Positions 54,536-63,682 of a stretch of 64,000 bases of DNA are shown in pieces. The DNA lies in NCBI GenBank assembly GCA_030388725.1, contig CP128857.1, positions 3,596,001 through 3,660,000 on the forward strand. Direction: 5' to 3'. A program made the position numbers and the translations under genes. The notes below the pieces were generated by a model, which saw only the letters and a program-made list of their open reading frames with translations, ran no database searches and was not told where the DNA came from. This DNA comes from Prodigiosinella aquatilis. GTDB taxonomy: Bacteria; Pseudomonadota; Gammaproteobacteria; Enterobacterales; Enterobacteriaceae. Within the stretch, counting starts at the first letter, position 1. The number at the start of each line of letters is the position of its first letter.

Positions 54536-56992
54536 TTAATGATTTTGATATTTTTTGGTCCGTCTGGTCGGTACGGTATTGGCCGGATCATCGGGCCAGA
54601 CATGTTTGGGATAGCGCCCTTTCATCTCTTTTTGCACTTCCCGGTACGCCCCCTGCCAAAATGCAGCCAGATCACGAGTAATCTGCAATGGTCGCTGCGC
54701 CGGAGACAACAGCTCCAACACCAGTGACACCCGCCCGTCCGCCAATTGCGGACTTTGCTGTTCACCAAACATTTCCTGTAACCGAACAGCCAGGGTGGGA
54801 AGTTTGTCCTCATAATAACAAATTGGCAGTCGGCTCCCACCCGGCACAGTGTAATAGCTAGGCAATGCGTTATCCAGCTGTTGCCGCTGCGACCAGTTAA
54901 GCAACCGCAGCAAAGCGTCACTCAGATCAATTTGACGAAGCGCTCGCAGATCGCGCACACCAGACAGTGAAGGTAGCAACCACTGCTCCAGCGTCAGCAA
55001 CAACGTTTCGTCATCCACTGCCGGCCACGCCACTTCCGGTAACCACTGCCGGGCACACTGGATCCTCGCCCGCAACTGTAATGATGCAGCATCCCAGTTC
55101 AGAACTGATAATCCCTGCTCTCGCAGCCAGTTCAGCATAGCCCGCAGGAACTCGTCATCAGAGGGTTTGGCCAGTGGCTGCATGCGTAACGTCAGGCACC
55201 CAACCTGACTGCGTCGACTGGCGCGCAGAGTACCCTTTTCTTCATCCCAGTGCACAACGTTGATTTCATTTAACAAACTCGGTAATTGCTGCGTCAGTGC
55301 ATTTATCGCAAGCGGTAGCGCCAAGAGACCCCACGCGTCGGCACTATTATGATTTTGCATGAGTGACGGGATGATCAACCACTCAGTTGCCGAGAGGGCA
55401 TCGTCGGCCGATATCTGGGCACCGATACCATTCGCCAGCAAGTAACGTCCATCCTGACCCCGCCGCCGGGCAATACGATCAGGGAAACCAATCGCCAACA
55501 ATGCCGCAGCCAACGCCTCATTAATATGACCATGTCCACCATTAACACGTCGGATAAGCTGCTGGACCCGGTGTTGCCAATGACGGGCAGGCCGGTGCAA
55601 CCAGTCTGACAGATTCAGTGATCCACTGCGTGGCGGCTCTTCGATAATAGCCACCAGCATCGCCGCTGTTGCCAACGCATCATTATTCTGCCCCGCAGCC
55701 GTATACAGCATGGTAGCGAGGCGGGGATCACAACCTAGCGACGCAATCTGACGTCCAGTAAAGGTCAGTTTCCCTTGTTGGTCAGTAATGGATAACTGAT
55801 GCAACAGTTCCCTGGCCGCATTCAGCGCGGGTACTGGCGGCGCATCCAACCAGTCAAGCTGATTCACATCATGGCAACCCCATTGCAACAAATCCAGCCA
55901 CAGACCGGACAAATCACTGTTAAGAATTTCCGCTTCACTTTGGCTGGTAGCCCGTTCAGCCTGCTCTTTGGAAAACAGGTGCCAGCAGACGCCAGGGGAC
56001 AAACGCCCCGCCCGGCCCGCACGCTGAGTCATGGATGCCTGGCTGATCCGCTGGGTCACCAGGCACGTCAACCCACTTTTCACGTCAAACTGAGCGACTC
56101 GTTCCAAACCACTGTCTACCACGACACGGATACCGTCAATCGTCAGACTGGTTTCTGCAATATTGGTAGCCAGCACCACTTTACGCCGCCCCTCCGCCGG
56201 GACCCGAATCGCTTTTTGCTGATCGACGAGGGTTAACGCACCATACAGTGGGCAGAGATCGGTATCCATCGCAACCCTGTCAACCAGCATGGCATGAACC
56301 CGTCTAATTTCCGCTACACCGGGTAAAAATACCAGTAACGATCCGGTTTCGTCCTGCAACAAACGGTAAATCAGGCGAGACATTCCCTCTTCCAGCCGCT
56401 CTTGCGCCGCTAACGGCCGATAATGTCTAACAACCGGATAAGCGCGGCCTTCGGATATCACATTGCCAGATTGCGGCAATAAAAGAGAAAGACGTTGATT
56501 ATCCAGTGTAGCGGACATAATCAGCAGTCGAAGATCGTCCCGTAGCCCCCGCTGAATATCCAGCAACAGGGCAAGCGCCAGATCGGCCTGTAAGCTACGT
56601 TCGTGAAACTCATCCAGAATCACCAGCGCAACACCCTGAAGTTCGGCGTCCTGCTGCAACATCCGGGTCAGAATACCTTCGGTCACCACTTCCAGCCGGG
56701 TGAGCTTACTGATACGGGTTTCCGAGCGCATGCGATATCCCACCGTTTGTCCCGGCTCTTCCCCCAGGCTTTCGGCCAGACGCCAGGCCACACTCCTGGC
56801 CGCCAGACGCCGTGGCTCCAGCATGATGATTCGACCGGAAAAACCGCCCTGTTGCAATAGTTGCAACGGCAACCAGGTAGATTTCCCCGCACCAGTAGGG
56901 GCATGCAGCATGACCTGGGGCGAGGTGTGCAGCGCATTGATGACCTCCTCCAGCACGGCACTGACAGGCGGTAAACTCACAGAGTGCTCCAT
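54536..56992 (-). CDS. hrpB: ATP-dependent helicase HrpB
   Basis: DEAH-box RNA helicase family protein of 818 residues. Walker A APTGAGKST, the box II variant LDEFHERSL (DEFH, normal for HrpB), SATLD and the helicase C motif SQASMTQRAGRAGRLSPG are present. The C-terminal HrpB-specific domain is complete. Divergent from thpR by 62 bp. The biological role is not well defined. Confidence 0.95.
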   Translation of the reverse strand: MEHSVSLPPVSAVLEEVINALHTSPQVMLHAPTGAGKSTWLPLQLLQQGGFSGRIIMLEPRRLAARSVAWRLAESLGEEPGQTVGYRMRSETRISKLTRLEVVTEGILTRMLQQDAELQGVALVILDEFHERSLQADLALALLLDIQRGLRDDLRLLIMSATLDNQRLSLLLPQSGNVISEGRAYPVVRHYRPLAAQERLEEGMSRLIYRLLQDETGSLLVFLPGVAEIRRVHAMLVDRVAMDTDLCPLYGALTLVDQQKAIRVPAEGRRKVVLATNIAETSLTIDGIRVVVDSGLERVAQFDVKSGLTCLVTQRISQASMTQRAGRAGRLSPGVCWHLFSKEQAERATSQSEAEILNSDLSGLWLDLLQWGCHDVNQLDWLDAPPVPALNAARELLHQLSITDQQGKLTFTGRQIASLGCDPRLATMLYTAAGQNNDALATAAMLVAIIEEPPRSGSLNLSDWLHRPARHWQHRVQQLIRRVNGGHGHINEALAAALLAIGFPDRIARRRGQDGRYLLANGIGAQISADDALSATEWLIIPSLMQNHNSADAWGLLALPLAINALTQQLPSLLNEINVVHWDEEKGTLRASRRSQVGCLTLRMQPLAKPSDDEFLRAMLNWLREQGLSVLNWDAASLQLRARIQCARQWLPEVAWPAVDDETLLLTLEQWLLPSLSGVRDLRALRQIDLSDALLRLLNWSQRQQLDNALPSYYTVPGGSRLPICYYEDKLPTLAVRLQEMFGEQQSPQLADGRVSLVLELLSPAQRPLQITRDLAAFWQGAYREVQKEMKGRYPKHVWPDDPANTVPTRRTKKYQNH

Positions 56993-57054
56993 AATAATTA
57001 ACTTTAAGCGGCTGACATTGTAGCATCGGAAAGAACCAGAACAGAGAGCTCGAC

Positions 57055-57585
57055 ATGAACCCTACTTCCCGTCTGTTTTTTGCCCTACCCATACCGGATG
57101 ACATCCGTCAGCAGATGATCCGCTGGCGCGCTGAGCATTTTTTGCCAGAGGCCGGACGACCCGTCGCCGCTGCGAGCCTGCACCTGACATTGGCGTTTCT
57201 GGGTGAAATCAGTGAACGAAAATGCCAGGCGCTACGTGATCTGGCCAGTCGCATCCGCCAGCCTGCATTTACAGTAACGATCAACGATACTGGACAGTGG
57301 CCGCGTTCGGGCATCGTCTGGTTGGGCTGTCGTCAGGCACCACGTGGACTGTTGCAGTTGGCCGAGTTATTGCGCTCACAGGCGGCTCACAGCGGTTGCC
57401 ATCAGAGCAGACAACCGTTTCATCCGCATATTACACTGCTACGAGGTGCCACACGCCCAGTGGCATTGCCAGCAGAGACCTTTTCCTGGACAATCCCGAT
57501 GACTCACTTTTCTCTTTATGAATCGCTGTATGAGAATGGACATACCCGCTACCAGTCATTATCAAGCTGGTCACTGACCTCCTGA
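57055..57585 (+). CDS. thpR: RNA 2',3'-cyclic phosphodiesterase (2H family, LigT/ThpR)
   Basis: 2H phosphoesterase of 176 residues that opens 2',3'-cyclic phosphates and shows RNA ligase activity in vitro. The two HxT motifs are HLTLAFLG (about residue 41) and HITLLRG (about residue 124). sfsA follows 13 bases downstream, so they form a transcription unit. Confidence 0.93.
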   Translation: MNPTSRLFFALPIPDDIRQQMIRWRAEHFLPEAGRPVAAASLHLTLAFLGEISERKCQALRDLASRIRQPAFTVTINDTGQWPRSGIVWLGCRQAPRGLLQLAELLRSQAAHSGCHQSRQPFHPHITLLRGATRPVALPAETFSWTIPMTHFSLYESLYENGHTRYQSLSSWSLTS

Positions 57586-57598
57586 GAACACACTACAA

Positions 57599-58321
57599 AT
57601 GGACTACTCGCCCCGCCTGCAACCAGCAAGACTGATTAAACGTTACAAACGCTTTCTTGCCGATGTGATCACCACCGATGGTAAGGAATTGACGCTGCAT
57701 TGTCCCAATACAGGTGCCATGACCGGATGCGCCACACCTGGTGATACCGTCTGGTATTCCACTTCCAATAATCACAAGCGCAAATATCCCCACACCTGGG
57801 AATTGACAGAAACACAACAGGGAGACTGGATCTGTATCAATACATTACGTGCCAATACGCTAGTACATGAAGCGTTATTGGCTAATCAGATACCCGAACT
57901 TAGTGGTTACAGCACGGTGAAAAGAGAAGTTCGTTATGGCTCGGAAAACAGCCGGATCGACCTGTTATTAAAAGCACCCGCAAAAATTAACTGCTATATT
58001 GAAGTTAAATCTGTCACGTTATTGCAACAAGGATGTGGTTACTTTCCCGATACGGTAACACTGCGTGGGCAAAAGCATCTGCGCGAGCTGCAATACGTAG
58101 TGGCCAACGGCCAACGGGCAGTTCTGTTTTTTGCTGTGCTGCACTCGGCAATCACTCAGGTTTCCCCAGCTCGACATATCGACCAGCGATATGCCGAATT
58201 ATTCGTTCAGGCACAGCGTCAGGGGGTTGAAATTTTGTGTTACGGTGCATATATATCTCCCAATGGTATTATCTGGGGACATCGGCTACCGTTGTTCAAT
58301 AACGTGATAACCACAAGCTGA
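57599..58321 (+). CDS. sfsA: Sugar fermentation stimulation protein SfsA
   Basis: DNA-binding, nuclease-like fold protein of 240 residues. The core CPNTGAMTGCATPG, RIDLLL and YIEVKSVTL show the PD-(D/E)xK-like arrangement. Linked in E. coli to maltose gene expression. It lies between thpR and dksA as in E. coli. Confidence 0.93.
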   Translation: MDYSPRLQPARLIKRYKRFLADVITTDGKELTLHCPNTGAMTGCATPGDTVWYSTSNNHKRKYPHTWELTETQQGDWICINTLRANTLVHEALLANQIPELSGYSTVKREVRYGSENSRIDLLLKAPAKINCYIEVKSVTLLQQGCGYFPDTVTLRGQKHLRELQYVVANGQRAVLFFAVLHSAITQVSPARHIDQRYAELFVQAQRQGVEILCYGAYISPNGIIWGHRLPLFNNVITTS

Positions 58322-58492
58322 CGCCCTGTTGTACGTTATGTATCATCTAGCAGGAATACGTCATTCCTCACACTTTATCAGGCCAGTGTCAGGAATCATT
58401 GCCAACCTAACATCCATCTGTTATTTATAGCGGCCTGTTTTTTCCCCTCATGGGGAGCGATAGTGCGTGTCGTGTTATGTAGGAGAAGCAAC

Positions 58493-58948
58493 ATGCAAGA
58501 AGGGCAAAACCGTAAGACATCCTCTCTGAGCATTCTCGCAATTGCCGGAGTGGAGCCGTACCAGGAGAAGCCGGGCGAAGAATACATGAACGACGCTCAG
58601 CTGTCTCATTTCAGGCGTATTCTTGAAGCATGGCGCAACCAACTTAGGGATGAAGTGGATCGAACCGTATCGCACATGCAAGATGAGGCCGCCAACTTTC
58701 CCGATCCAGTGGATCGTGCCGCTCAGGAAGAAGAATTTAGCCTTGAGCTGCGCAACCGCGATCGTGAACGTAAACTGATCAAAAAAATCGCGAAGACATT
58801 ACAGAAAATTGAAGACGAGGACTTTGGTTATTGTGAGTCCTGTGGTGTAGAGATTGGTATTCGCCGTCTTGAGGCCCGTCCTACTGCCGACCTGTGTATT
58901 GACTGCAAAACATTGGCAGAAATACGCGAAAAACAGATGGCAGGGTAA
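58493..58948 (+). CDS. dksA: RNA polymerase-binding transcription factor DksA
   Basis: Cofactor of ppGpp that controls rRNA, tRNA and amino-acid gene promoters through the RNA polymerase secondary channel. It has 151 residues and is nearly identical to E. coli. The coiled-coil tip carries the acidic pair in DPVD (D71, D74), and the zinc finger is CESC...CIDC. The ATG at 58493 has TAGGAG upstream. The tRNA operons in this window are plausible targets. Confidence 0.98.
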   Translation: MQEGQNRKTSSLSILAIAGVEPYQEKPGEEYMNDAQLSHFRRILEAWRNQLRDEVDRTVSHMQDEAANFPDPVDRAAQEEEFSLELRNRDRERKLIKKIAKTLQKIEDEDFGYCESCGVEIGIRRLEARPTADLCIDCKTLAEIREKQMAG

Positions 58949-58954
58949 TTCGCC

Positions 58955-58988
58955 AAGCGGGAAAGCAAATGCTTTCCCGCTTCATTTC
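58955..58988 (+). terminator. dksA terminator
   Basis: AAGCGGGAAAGC (58955-58966) and GCTTTCCCGCTT (58971-58982) form a perfect 12-bp stem with an AAAT loop, then CATTTC. Moderate U tract. Confidence 0.8.
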
Positions 58989-59014
58989 AATACATGTCTA
59001 AATGCAACATAAGT

Positions 59015-59923
59015 ATGTCCGAAAGGCAGTATTATGTCGGACGTTTTGCTCCATCCCCGTCTGGCGATTTACATTTCGGTTCTTTGGTTGCCGCTCTGGG
59101 CAGCTATCTACAAGCGCGTGCAAACCATGGACAGTGGTTGGTACGAATTGAAGATATCGATCCCCCACGTGAAGTGCCTGGCTCAGCCAACCGTATTCTT
59201 AAGCAACTAGAGCATTATGGTCTGCTGTGGGATGGTTCAGTGGTTTACCAATCCCAACGTTATGACCTTTACCTCTCTGCCTTGCATCAACTAAAGCAAC
59301 AAGGTCTGTGTTATTACTGTACCTGCCCCCGTCAACGCATTCAGCAGATTGGCGGTCACTACGATGGCTATTGCTACACACTTAACCGGGGCGCCGATAA
59401 TGCCGCGCTAAGGCTGCGGCAAACGTCACCTATATTCAGTTTTTACGACCAGTTGCGCGGTGAAATCCATACCGACCCAGCAGTGGCTGGTGAAGACTTT
59501 ATCATTCATCGGCGGGATGGGCTGTTTGCCTATAATCTAGCGGTTGTCGTGGATGATCACCAACAGGGTATCACCGAGATTGTACGTGGTGCAGACTTGA
59601 TTGAGCCGACAGTACACCAGCTAACGCTTTATCGGCAATTCGGTTATGCATCGCCATCGTATGTGCATTTACCACTGGTACTGAATGCATTTGGCGATAA
59701 ATTATCCAAACAGAACCACGCGCCTCCACTCCCGAACGGCGATCCCCGTCAAATTTTAATACAAGCGCTGGCATTTCTATGCCAGCCGTTGCCTGAATGC
59801 TGGCGGGATCTCAGTCTAACCATGCTGCTAACATGGGCTATTGCGCACTGGTCGTTATCTTCAGTACCCTCAAAAGCGATCATTCCTGCGCCGAAAATCA
59901 CATCAGCATTCTCAAAGGGCTGA
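59015..59923 (+). CDS. gluQ: Glutamyl-Q tRNA(Asp) synthetase
   Basis: GltX paralogue that attaches glutamate to queuosine in the tRNA-Asp anticodon. It has 302 residues. It keeps GRFAPSPSGDLHFGS (HIGH type), the zinc residues of YYCTCPRQR and YDGYC, and KLSKQN (KMSKS type), but has no anticodon-binding C-terminal domain, as expected. The start at 59015 (MSERQYYVGRF) fits the family; an ATG seven codons earlier is also possible. Ribosome sites are poor for both. dksA precedes it as in E. coli. Confidence 0.94.
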   Translation: MSERQYYVGRFAPSPSGDLHFGSLVAALGSYLQARANHGQWLVRIEDIDPPREVPGSANRILKQLEHYGLLWDGSVVYQSQRYDLYLSALHQLKQQGLCYYCTCPRQRIQQIGGHYDGYCYTLNRGADNAALRLRQTSPIFSFYDQLRGEIHTDPAVAGEDFIIHRRDGLFAYNLAVVVDDHQQGITEIVRGADLIEPTVHQLTLYRQFGYASPSYVHLPLVLNAFGDKLSKQNHAPPLPNGDPRQILIQALAFLCQPLPECWRDLSLTMLLTWAIAHWSLSSVPSKAIIPAPKITSAFSKG

Positions 59924-59989
59924 GGGTGAGCTATGATTAGCCGCTATTTTTATTGTACTGTTAATTCTTCATCACTATCGAGGTGTATT

Positions 59990-61390
59990 ATTTTTACCCG
60001 AGTAGCTAATTTTTGCCGTAAAGTACTGAATCGTGAAAACGAAATGACTGAGTCAGGCACAGAGCCCCAACCGCTGACGGTAATCCCGCGTGACCAGCAC
60101 ACTATTTCACGCCGTGACATTAGTGAAAATGCACTGAAGGTACTTTATCGCTTGAACAAAGCGGGCTATGAGGCTTATCTGGTCGGTGGTGGTGTACGTG
60201 ACCTGCTTCTGGGTAAAAAACCCAAAGACTTTGATATCACCACCAATGCCACACCAGAACAGGTACGTAAACTATTCCGTAATTGTCGGCTGGTTGGCCG
60301 CCGTTTTCGTCTCGCTCATGTGATGTTTGGATCTGAAGTGATCGAAGTCGCTACGTTTCGCGGCCATCATGAACAAAACGGGGAACCGCAGATAAAAAAT
60401 GCCGCGCAGCGAGACCAGAATGGAATGCTGCTGCGTGACAATATTTTCGGCACCATTGAAGAAGACGCTCAACGGCGTGATTTCTCCATCAATAGCCTCT
60501 ACTACAGCATTTCTGATTTTACAGTACGTGACTACACCAATGGCCTGAGTGATTTACGTCAGGGGATTATCCGTATGATTGGTGAACCGGAAACCCGTTA
60601 CCGCGAAGATCCGGTGCGAATGCTACGTGCTGTGCGTTTTGCCGCCAAACTGAACATGAAGCTCAGCCCGGAAACCGCAGAACCGATTCCACGGCTGGCA
60701 GCATTACTGCATGACATTCCCTCAGCACGGATGTTTGAAGAGTCACTGAAACTATTGCAAGCTGGCTATGGTTACCCCACTTACGTGATGTTGTGTCAGT
60801 ATCAACTGTTCCAGCCTCTATTTCCCCTCATCAGCAGCCATTTCACCGAGGAAGGTCAAACTAATCTGGAACGGATGATCGTTCAGGTACTGAAAAATAC
60901 CGACCAACGCATTCAGAACGATATGCGCGTCAATCCTGCGTTCCTGTTTTCCGCCATGTTGTGGTATCCGTTGATTGAACATGCGCAGAAACTGACACAA
61001 GAAAGTGGTTTGGCTTATTTTGAGGCTTTCGCACTGGCAATGAACGATGTGCTGGATGAACAGTGTCGTTCATTGTCAATCCCGAAACGCATCACGTCGT
61101 TAATCCGCGATATCTGGCAATTACAGTTACGACTGTCTCGTCGTCAGGGGAAACGGGCTTACAAGTTGATGGAGCATCCCAAATTCCGTGCTGCCTATGA
61201 TCTGCTCGCTCTTCGTGCTGACATTGAACATCACCCGGAATTACAGCGTCTAACGCAGTGGTGGGGAGAATTTCAGGTAGCGCCACCTCCGCGTCAGCAA
61301 GTGATGCTCAATTCACTGGATGACGGCCCGACGCCACACCGTCGTTCACGCCGCCCACGCAAACGACCCGCTGCTCCGGGAAAATCCTGA
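59990..61390 (+). CDS. pcnB: Poly(A) polymerase I, AUU start codon
   Basis: Adds poly(A) tails that destabilise RNA. It has 466 residues: VGGGVRDLLLGKKPKDFDI with the DFD catalytic aspartates, then EEDAQRRDFSINSLYY and the basic tail HRRSRRPRKRPAAP. The reading frame remains open further upstream, but similarity to E. coli begins at FTRVANFCRKVL. In E. coli that protein starts at an AUU codon. Here ATT at 59990 occupies the same place with GAGGTG upstream. It overlaps folK by one base (TGATG). Confidence 0.93.
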   Translation: MFTRVANFCRKVLNRENEMTESGTEPQPLTVIPRDQHTISRRDISENALKVLYRLNKAGYEAYLVGGGVRDLLLGKKPKDFDITTNATPEQVRKLFRNCRLVGRRFRLAHVMFGSEVIEVATFRGHHEQNGEPQIKNAAQRDQNGMLLRDNIFGTIEEDAQRRDFSINSLYYSISDFTVRDYTNGLSDLRQGIIRMIGEPETRYREDPVRMLRAVRFAAKLNMKLSPETAEPIPRLAALLHDIPSARMFEESLKLLQAGYGYPTYVMLCQYQLFQPLFPLISSHFTEEGQTNLERMIVQVLKNTDQRIQNDMRVNPAFLFSAMLWYPLIEHAQKLTQESGLAYFEAFALAMNDVLDEQCRSLSIPKRITSLIRDIWQLQLRLSRRQGKRAYKLMEHPKFRAAYDLLALRADIEHHPELQRLTQWWGEFQVAPPPRQQVMLNSLDDGPTPHRRSRRPRKRPAAPGKS

Positions 61391-61887
61391 TGCCACGAGT
61401 TTACCTGGCGCTGGGCAGCAATTTGACTCACCCTTTGCAGCAAGTCAGTGCCGCGCTGGCGGCATTGGATGCCGTTCCGCAAACCAGACTGGTATGCTGT
61501 TCTTCTTTTTATCGCTCTCGTCCACTGGGGCCACAAGATCAGCCTGATTACCTCAATGCGGTGGCTGAACTGGACACTCATCTCACGGCTGAATGCCTGC
61601 TGGATCACACCCAGCGTATCGAGCAGGAACAAGGGAGGGTGCGTAAAGCCCAACGCTGGGGACCACGGACACTGGATCTCGACATCCTGCTATTTGGTGA
61701 TGCAATCATCAATACCGAACGCCTGACCGTACCGCATTACGATATGAAAAACCGTGAGTTCATGCTCTATCCTCTGGCGGAAATCGCGCCTGAACTTGTT
61801 TTCCCGGATGGAAGCTCACTGGCGGAACAGCTAAAACAAGTTCCCCGCAATGGTTTGATGTTGTGGCCCATCCCCAATACTCCTTAG
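61390..61887 (+). CDS. folK: 6-hydroxymethyl-7,8-dihydropterin pyrophosphokinase
   Basis: Transfers pyrophosphate from ATP to hydroxymethyl-dihydropterin in folate synthesis. It has 165 residues. The motifs YLALGSNL and RWGPRTLDLDILLFG, with the magnesium aspartates, are clear. It is translationally coupled to pcnB by TGATG. Downstream, 105 bp separate it from panB. Confidence 0.97.
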   Translation: MPRVYLALGSNLTHPLQQVSAALAALDAVPQTRLVCCSSFYRSRPLGPQDQPDYLNAVAELDTHLTAECLLDHTQRIEQEQGRVRKAQRWGPRTLDLDILLFGDAIINTERLTVPHYDMKNREFMLYPLAEIAPELVFPDGSSLAEQLKQVPRNGLMLWPIPNTP

Positions 61888-61992
61888 TTACTCTCTTTTT
61901 CAAAGTAAAACCGCAACGCTACCGCTCATTGTCAGCTTCCATTAGAATGTTTCTCCTTTAAGTGTTATCTACATTGACTCAGGAAAGTTGTC

Positions 61993-62787
61993 ATGAAAGC
62001 GACTACCCTATCCCATTTACGCCAGTGGAAGCTGGAACAAAAAAAATTTGCTTCAATTACAGCCTATGACGCTAGTTTTTCCCGGCTTTTCTTTGAACAA
62101 GGCGTACAGGTTATGTTGGTTGGCGATTCTCTTGGTATGACCTTGCAGGGGCACGACTCTACACTCCCCGTAACAATAGAGGATATCGTCTACCATACCC
62201 GCTGTGTACGCCGTGGAGCACCACACTGCCTGCTATTATCCGATATGCCGTTCATGAGCTGCGCCACCCCGGAACAGGCCTGTCTGCAAGCCGCCGAACT
62301 GATGCGCGCTGGTGCCAATATGGTCAAGCTGGAAGGCGGTAGTTGGCTGGTGCCCACAGTGCGTATGCTGACTGAACGTGCTGTGCCGGTTTGTGGACAT
62401 TTAGGCCTGACGCCTCAGTCAGTAAACGTTTTTGGCGGCTATAAGGTTCAGGGTCGCGAAGAAGTGACAGCAAATCGCCTGCTGGAAGATGCACTGAATC
62501 TGGAACAGGCTGGAGCACAACTGCTGGTACTCGAATGCGTGCCAGTATCACTGGCAAAATGCGTTACCGAAGCGTTGTCTATCCCGGTGATTGGTATTGG
62601 AGCAGGTAACGTTACCGATGGACAGATTCTGGTGATGCACGATGCGCTTGGCATCACTGGTGAACAAACGCCCAAATTTGCCAAAAACTTTCTCGCCCAG
62701 AGTGGGAATATCCGCGCCGCCGTACGCCTTTATGTGCAGGAAGTTGAGCAAGGGATCTATCCCGAAGATCAACATACCTTCCATTAA
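61993..62787 (+). CDS. panB: 3-methyl-2-oxobutanoate hydroxymethyltransferase
   Basis: First step of pantothenate synthesis: adds a hydroxymethyl group from methylene-THF to ketoisovalerate. It has 264 residues and is full length, with VMLVGDSLGMTLQGHDSTLP and the metal and substrate motifs KLEGG and PVIGIGAG. AGGAAAG precedes the ATG. panC follows 15 bases later. Confidence 0.97.
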   Translation: MKATTLSHLRQWKLEQKKFASITAYDASFSRLFFEQGVQVMLVGDSLGMTLQGHDSTLPVTIEDIVYHTRCVRRGAPHCLLLSDMPFMSCATPEQACLQAAELMRAGANMVKLEGGSWLVPTVRMLTERAVPVCGHLGLTPQSVNVFGGYKVQGREEVTANRLLEDALNLEQAGAQLLVLECVPVSLAKCVTEALSIPVIGIGAGNVTDGQILVMHDALGITGEQTPKFAKNFLAQSGNIRAAVRLYVQEVEQGIYPEDQHTFH

Positions 62788-62802
62788 CGCAGGAGAATTG
62801 GA

Positions 62803-63657
62803 GTGCTGATTATTGAAACACCTCTCATGCTGCACCGCGAAATTCGTCGCTGGCGGCAAGAAGGTAAACGTATTGCCCTGGTGCCAACCATGGGCAATCT
62901 GCATGATGGTCACATGGCACTGGTGGATGAAGCCAAAGCACGAGCCGACATCGTTGTGACCAGCATTTTTGTCAACCCGCTACAGTTTGAACGACCTGAC
63001 GATTTATCCCATTACCCGCGAACCTTGCAAGAGGATTGCGAAAAGCTGACCCAGCGCGGGGTTGACCTGGTTTTTGCCCCCTCTCCAGACATCATCTATC
63101 CCAATGGGCTGGAACAGCAAACCTTTGTTGAGGTTCCAACACTTTCCCATATACTTGAAGGTGCCAGCCGGCCAGGGCATTTTCGTGGTGTGGCAACCGT
63201 GGTCAGCAAGCTATTTAATCTGGTTCAACCCGATATTGCCTGCTTTGGGGAAAAAGACTATCAACAGTTAGCACTTATCCGTCGGATGGCGGAAGACATG
63301 GGTTACGACATTAACATCGTCGGAGTTCCTATAGTTCGGGCCAAAGACGGGCTGGCATTGAGTTCACGCAATGGTTATCTCAATGCAGAAGATCGCCAGG
63401 TTGCCCCCAGAATCCACCAGATCATGCTCTCCATTGTGGAGCAACTATCAAATGGCGACCGGCGGATAGACGACATGCTCACCCAGGCGGAAGCATCGCT
63501 GCGCGATGCAGGGTTTACACCTGATGAGCTGTTTGTTCGTGATGCTGACACGTTGCAACCGTTGACGAGCGACAGCACCCGAGCGGTGGTACTAATGGCC
63601 GCCTGGCTTGGTAAAGCGCGCCTGATTGATAACCAGCAGGTTGATTTAACTGCATGA
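62803..63657 (+). CDS. panC: Pantothenate synthetase
   Basis: ATP-dependent ligase joining pantoate and beta-alanine. It has 284 residues. The nucleotidyltransferase motif VPTMGNLHDGHMALV and the SSRN(G) segment LALSSRNGYLN are intact. Start is GTG, preceded by AGGAGAA; the protein then matches E. coli at MLIIET. Confidence 0.96.
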   Translation: MLIIETPLMLHREIRRWRQEGKRIALVPTMGNLHDGHMALVDEAKARADIVVTSIFVNPLQFERPDDLSHYPRTLQEDCEKLTQRGVDLVFAPSPDIIYPNGLEQQTFVEVPTLSHILEGASRPGHFRGVATVVSKLFNLVQPDIACFGEKDYQQLALIRRMAEDMGYDINIVGVPIVRAKDGLALSSRNGYLNAEDRQVAPRIHQIMLSIVEQLSNGDRRIDDMLTQAEASLRDAGFTPDELFVRDADTLQPLTSDSTRAVVLMAAWLGKARLIDNQQVDLTA

Positions 63658-63682
63658 ATTTATATACCAGGATGATAAACCG

